DNA from: Cylindrobasidium torrendii FP15055 ss-10
Lineage: Eukaryota; Basidiomycota; Agaricomycetes; Agaricales; Physalacriaceae
Assembly (NCBI GenBank): GCA_000934385.1
Contig: KN880614.1
Location: 1-47,775 of the forward strand
Length of the DNA stretch: 47,775 bases
Direction: 5' to 3'
A model generated the notes under the pieces. It did not search any database and was not told the DNA's origin. It saw nothing but the letters and a program-made list of their open reading frames with translations. Positions 44,606-47,775 of this stretch are shown piece by piece (within the stretch, counting starts at the first letter, position 1; each line of letters starts with the position of its first letter). Both the position numbers and the translations under genes were made by a program.

Positions 44606-44802
44606 GAGCAATAGTTTCGTTTTTTTTTGTGAACAGTTAGCAGATGGAAGTGAAAGGCTGGAGAGTGATGCGCCTTTCGATCGGTTTGATTGCAGTCGGC
44701 AACATAAAGTGGCGTACCGGCGCAGCCAAGCACGACCAAATTATCCCGACGCGTCGCGTGGGAGAGTTTGTTGATCGCACCACCGCGTTACCTCTTTCTA
44801 TC
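44606..44802. promoter_or_regulatory. Bidirectional promoter between F-box copy 3 and ECO1
   Basis: The two start codons face away from each other across 197 bases. The interval contains the third copy of the shared F-box block (44661-44705) and a T-run (TTTTTTTT near 44621). Both transcripts must start within or overlap this short space. Confidence 0.55.
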
Positions 44803-45788
44803 ATGTCCGTCAAGCGTACCTACTCCTCCAAGCGGAACAGAGAGCCCGCATTTCCTCCATCGTCTCCCGCGCCCTCGCCGTCATCATCGCCGCCGCCGGC
44901 GCTATCGACCAAACGGCCTTTGTCTTCCAAAGAGGATCGGCCAACTAAACGTGCAAAGACAGCTGCTACCAAGAAGGGCACACCTCCTGCACAGAAGAAA
45001 CTTACTCAACTCCATTTCTGCATCGACAATCCTATTGTACGGCAATGTCCAATCTGCGAATTCACATATACCAAAGGCGCTGAGCAAGACGAGAGTCTAC
45101 ATCGGACGCAGTGTGCCCGCGTGCAGAAGAGCCTTGACTGGGGGCGTGAGGAAGCGCGTGAAGCCGATACTGCTGGCGTCGAGGAAGTTGCATCACACGT
45201 CGTACTTAAAGACGGTACGAAGGGCAAGATCATATGTATGAGAGCTGCGGCAACTGGCAAAATTGGAACAAAGGTGTGTACAACAGTCCATCCATCCTAG
45301 GCTGTACAAGATCCCTAACTATATACATACAGTTGTCCGGAATTATGGAAGTGGTGAATTGCACAGTATCCGCGCCGCCATTATCATCCGACGTCCTGCG
45401 CGAGTCCAAGATATATTTGTTCCTGCTGCCCACCTCGAACAAGTTGAAGTACACGGTTGCTGGGTGCGTCGTTGCCCAGCGAATCGATACAGCAATGGCC
45501 GTGGCTGCGGCAGACGCGAAGGGAGACCTCGTTACTATCGACACGGGTTTGTTCTGCCACCCTACCCCGATTCCGACGCCGCTGGGGATTGCAAGATTGT
45601 TTGTGGTCAAGGCGCGTAGGCGGAAGGGTATAGCGTCCAAGATGCTGGATGTGGTGGTGAAGACATTTGTGCAAGGGTGTGTGTTGGATCCAAAGAAGGG
45701 GCAGGTCGCGTTCACGCAGACAACGGGTGATGGTTTGGCGGTGATGAGGAGTTGGGGCGGCCAGAATATGCGCATATATGAGGAGTGA
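44803..45788 (+). CDS. ECO1: Cohesin acetyltransferase ECO1/ESCO
   Basis: Two exons, 44803-45273 and 45333-45788 (intron GTGTGT...ATACAG), give 927 nt, or 308 aa. It acetylates the Smc3 subunit of cohesin during S phase to establish sister-chromatid cohesion, in the nucleus. The N-terminus is Ser/Pro/Lys-rich with a likely nuclear signal (TKRAKT). A PCNA-interaction-like stretch QKKLTQLHF follows. The family's CCHC zinc finger is C82, C85, H100, C104 (QCPICEFTYTKG, LHRTQC). The GNAT acetyltransferase domain carries the acetyl-CoA loop RRRKGIA and the conserved DPKKGQVAFTQTTGDG motif, and ends MRIYEE. The protein is complete. The stop codon ends one base before the stop codon of the convergent gene. 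Confidence 0.95.
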
Positions 45789-45789
45789 T

Positions 45790-46265
45790 CTAGTAGTACT
45801 GAATGGAGTCCGTTAGCCAGAGCAGCACGTATGGGCGGACGACGCATAAGAGAAAGACGGCCGCGACAAAGCAGAGGGTGATGATAAGGAACATGTCCCG
45901 TGCTGTGGGGCGGATGTCAGTGACGGCATAGGACGACGACTGGACCACGCACAGAGTCCTGGTTCGTAGTAGTGGATGTGTCCTTTGCGTGTACGGTAGA
46001 CGACAGTATGGTGTCGGCGCGACCGATGCCGTTCTTCACGCACGATATCCGGTGCTGGCGAGTAGATGAACACTTCTTCTTGCTCCGCCATGCGCACGCG
46101 GGCTTGAGCGACATGGCCGGAAGCGGGAATGAGGTCGGGCGCCTCGGACGTGCAGCTGCTCTTGTCGTCGATTGCCCAGTCGAAGACGCTGGGTGCGGTC
46201 TCGGCGTCGTCCATCGAGGACTCGTCGTCGGTTGGAGGGGCGGCGCGGCGGGGGGAGGGTGGCAT
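45790..46265 (-). CDS. Small tail-anchored membrane protein (hypothetical)
   Basis: Two exons, 46265-45953 and 45902-45790 (intron GTGCGT...CCACAG), give 426 nt, or 141 aa. The N-terminal 100 residues are hydrophilic (MPPSPRRAAPPTDDESS, SVFDWAIDD, HRSRRHHTVVYRTRKG). Near the C-terminus there is one strong transmembrane helix (MFLIITLCFVAAVFLLCVV), followed by a short tail ending SIQYY. Without the intron the frame would run into a Ser/Pro-rich tail with no helix. No family is recognised. A tail-anchored protein of the ER, nuclear envelope or mitochondrial outer membrane is the inference. The 3' ends of this gene and ECO1 must overlap as transcripts. Confidence 0.75.
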
Positions 46266-46415
46266 GGCAGTATTGTACGTCAAGCGAGTGGGAGGTGACT
46301 ACATCAGGCCAGTGTCCAGATTCACTGGATAGCCATGATGTTCGTGGTCAGAAGGAAACCACACAAAGGCACTGATCACTGCTTATCATTCGACGCCACG
46401 CTTGGACAGCAACAG

Positions 46416-46745
46416 TCATGTAGTCAATGAAAAGGTATGTCGAACCTGCCAACTAAACCGCATCAAAATATACTAATCATACGAACCTCAGCATAAATGA
46501 AATAAAAGGAATCTATGGGTAAATGCATAGATTGCATACAAGCTTGGAGCCGCACCATGGCTGCCTGTTGCGACGTATAATGGCTCGAAACATAATAATC
46601 GTACATGGTGCTCCACTTGCAATACCTGCTTCCTCCTCTTGTTCAGCTCGTCGAGTTCGTCCCACAGTGTCCTGCACTCTGCGTTGAAGGTATCCAGCAA
46701 TTCTTCCAAAGGTCCGATTTGGGATTGATGCAGCGAAAGTTGCAT
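46416..46745 (-). CDS. Short coiled-coil protein (hypothetical)
   Basis: Exons 46745-46626, 46564-46487 and 46445-46416, joined by introns with good signals (GTATTG...CAACAG and GTTCGT...TGGCAG), give 75 aa if the ATG at 46745 is used. The core (EELLDTFNAECRTLWDEL, ELNKRRKQ) is a heptad-rich helix likely to form a coiled coil. The open frame continues upstream of this ATG (PPPATPGEVE) to a possible acceptor CCATAG, so there may be another 5' exon. No family is recognised. Small coiled-coil subunits of larger complexes look like this, but that is only a guess. Confidence 0.5.
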
Positions 46746-47027
46746 TTCGACCTCACCAGGCGTTGCAGGCGGAGGACACTATGGCAGCGAAAATCGACAA
46801 CATCGTCGGAGAGCCTGCCCTCTGACTCTTAGTTATAAGGCCATGTGTGAACCAGGCTGTACTAGACGCGAAGCGTTGAAGCAGAAAAATTTGGAGGCAA
46901 ACATCCACTGACCTATCGAGTTGTGTACTCTGTTTTATTGATTTACACCATTGTTCGAATGAAGCGCAATTTTGCGGTTTGGCCCTACAGTAGAACTTGT
47001 GTATCCTGTTGGCCATTTCTCAGAATC

Positions 47028-47340
47028 GGACTCCGGAGTCCGGAGTCCGGACGGCGGGGTCATTGTTCTTGATTGAGAGGCTGAGAGAGCCTTTCAAGTT
47101 TCAAGTTTCAACAAAGGCTGAGCAGTGAGGGTTCAGTTAGAGACCTTAGGGTGGCGGACCTAACCCCCAGAACATAGGTACCGAGCATAAGTACCGGTAC
47201 TGTACCGTACCGTACCATGTACTGTACACCCCCCGCCAGAAGGGTAGGTACTAGGGTGGCGGAACTATCTTCGGCAGAGATAGATGCCAGTAAATTACCA
47301 GGGTCCGGCCGGCGCTGCGCGCCGGGGTGGTAAATTACCT
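47028..47340. repeat. Intergenic cluster of short repeats and a GC hairpin
   Basis: Three kinds occur side by side. 47028-47052 is a palindromic tandem of CCGGAGT units. 47176-47230 is rich in GTACC units, with TTAGGGTGGCGGACCTAA (47146-47163) and CTAGGGTGGCGGAACTAT (47251-47268) as flanking near-direct repeats. At 47290-47340 two copies of TAAATTACC flank a GC-rich hairpin (CCGGCCGGCGC/GCGCGCCGGGG). No coding frame. The layout resembles the remains of small transposable elements but has no clear termini. Confidence 0.55.
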
Positions 47341-47465
47341 GAAATTTACATCACGTGCAGTGCACACGTGACTGCGCCACAGCTCCGCGCGCTTCCACTA
47401 CAAGGGGCTTTAGGTGCTCGATAGCCGCCTAGCTCGATGAAATCAATTTTGGATTGCGTAGTACT

Positions 47466-47775
47466 CTAGATATCATAGTCATAGTCATAATTGGCATTAC
47501 TGCCAACCTGGGGAAGCTCATCCGGAACGCTGGCCTCAGGTGCCGCCACCGGCACACTTGCGTTGTCCTGTAGGATACCAATAATTCTTGAATGAAACAA
47601 GTTCGCATGGCCTGCAAGATCCTCTCCCAGAAAGAGACCCTCCACTATCTCGGATTCCTCATCAAGCCAGTGAACAGCCAAGTCTTCCGCATTGTCGTCC
47701 ATACTCGGAGGTTCAACACTCTGCGTAGGCGATGATGCCTTCTTCTTGCGATAAAATTGGTCCTGTATTGACGAG
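47466..47775 (-). CDS. 3' end of a gene that continues beyond the window
   Basis: The frame is open from the window edge to TAG at 47466 and reads as acidic, low-complexity C-terminal sequence: KKKASSPTQSVEPPS, then HWLDEESEIVEGLFLGEDL, and a repetitive end NYDYDYDI. The internal ATG at 47702 is probably not the start because the frame is open and similar in composition upstream of it. No domain is visible and the function is unknown. Confidence 0.5.
   Translation of the reverse strand, partial: SSIQDQFYRKKKASSPTQSVEPPSMDDNAEDLAVHWLDEESEIVEGLFLGEDLAGHANLFHSRIIGILQDNASVPVAAPEASVPDELPQVGSNANYDYDYDI

Overview
The window reads as nuclear DNA of a basidiomycete fungus, most likely an Agaricomycete. 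Genes are cut by many short introns (about 40-65 nt, GTRNGY donors, CTNAY-like branch points, YAG acceptors). The gene content also fits: expanded F-box/LRR proteins, a fungalysin M36 protease, a GH128 beta-1,3-glucanase, Zn2Cys6 regulators and a eukaryotic NADH-type glutamate synthase. I rebuilt the exon structures by hand from reading phase, splice signals and family motifs. Totals that divide by three and end on a stop were used as the check. No search was run.

Layout. 0.6-1.9 kb holds unrecognised small plus-strand ORFs. 2.0-3.4 kb (minus) is a CHORD-CS protein (CHORDC1/Rar1 family, Hsp90 co-chaperone). 3.9-4.6 kb is a doubtful minus-strand gene. 4.7-6.4 kb (plus) is a Fic-domain protein with an intact catalytic loop and an N-terminal autoinhibitory motif; its frame closes only if one intron is GC-AG. 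7.0-9.1 kb (plus) is a secreted fungalysin. 9.4-12.5 kb (minus) is a Zn2Cys6 regulator whose zinc cluster is interrupted by a 6-nt exon. 14.1-16.9 kb (minus) is mitochondrial IF-2. 18.6-18.9 kb is a foldback/MITE-like element that ends 3 nt from the stop codon of a mitochondrial-carrier-like gene (18.9-20.3 kb, minus).

20.3-28.5 kb is gene-poor. It contains a clearly degenerate, intron-bearing copy of LST8, the WD40 subunit of the TOR complexes. 28.6-35.4 kb (plus) is the complete glutamate synthase GLT1. 36.5-36.8 kb is a small secreted cysteine-rich protein and 37.9-39.0 kb a secreted GH128 glycoside hydrolase, both behind good TATA boxes. 39.1-44.6 kb (minus) is a tandem triplication of an F-box gene, promoter block included; the middle copy has lost its 5' end. 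The third copy is head-to-head with ECO1 (cohesin acetyltransferase, 44.8-45.8 kb). ECO1 is in turn tail-to-tail, with one base between the stop codons, with a small tail-anchored membrane protein. The right end has a short coiled-coil gene, a repeat-rich GC-hairpin stretch and the 3' end of a gene that continues beyond the window.

The genes do not form an operon or a recognisable cluster. Housekeeping genes (GLT1, IF-2, ECO1, CHORD-CS) alternate with lineage-variable ones (Fic, F-box array, secreted protease, glucanase and cysteine-rich protein). I did not find a convincing new multi-gene system. The most informative oddities are the Fic gene with its GC-AG intron, the 6-nt exon, the LST8 relic, the foldback element at a stop codon and the F-box triplication.
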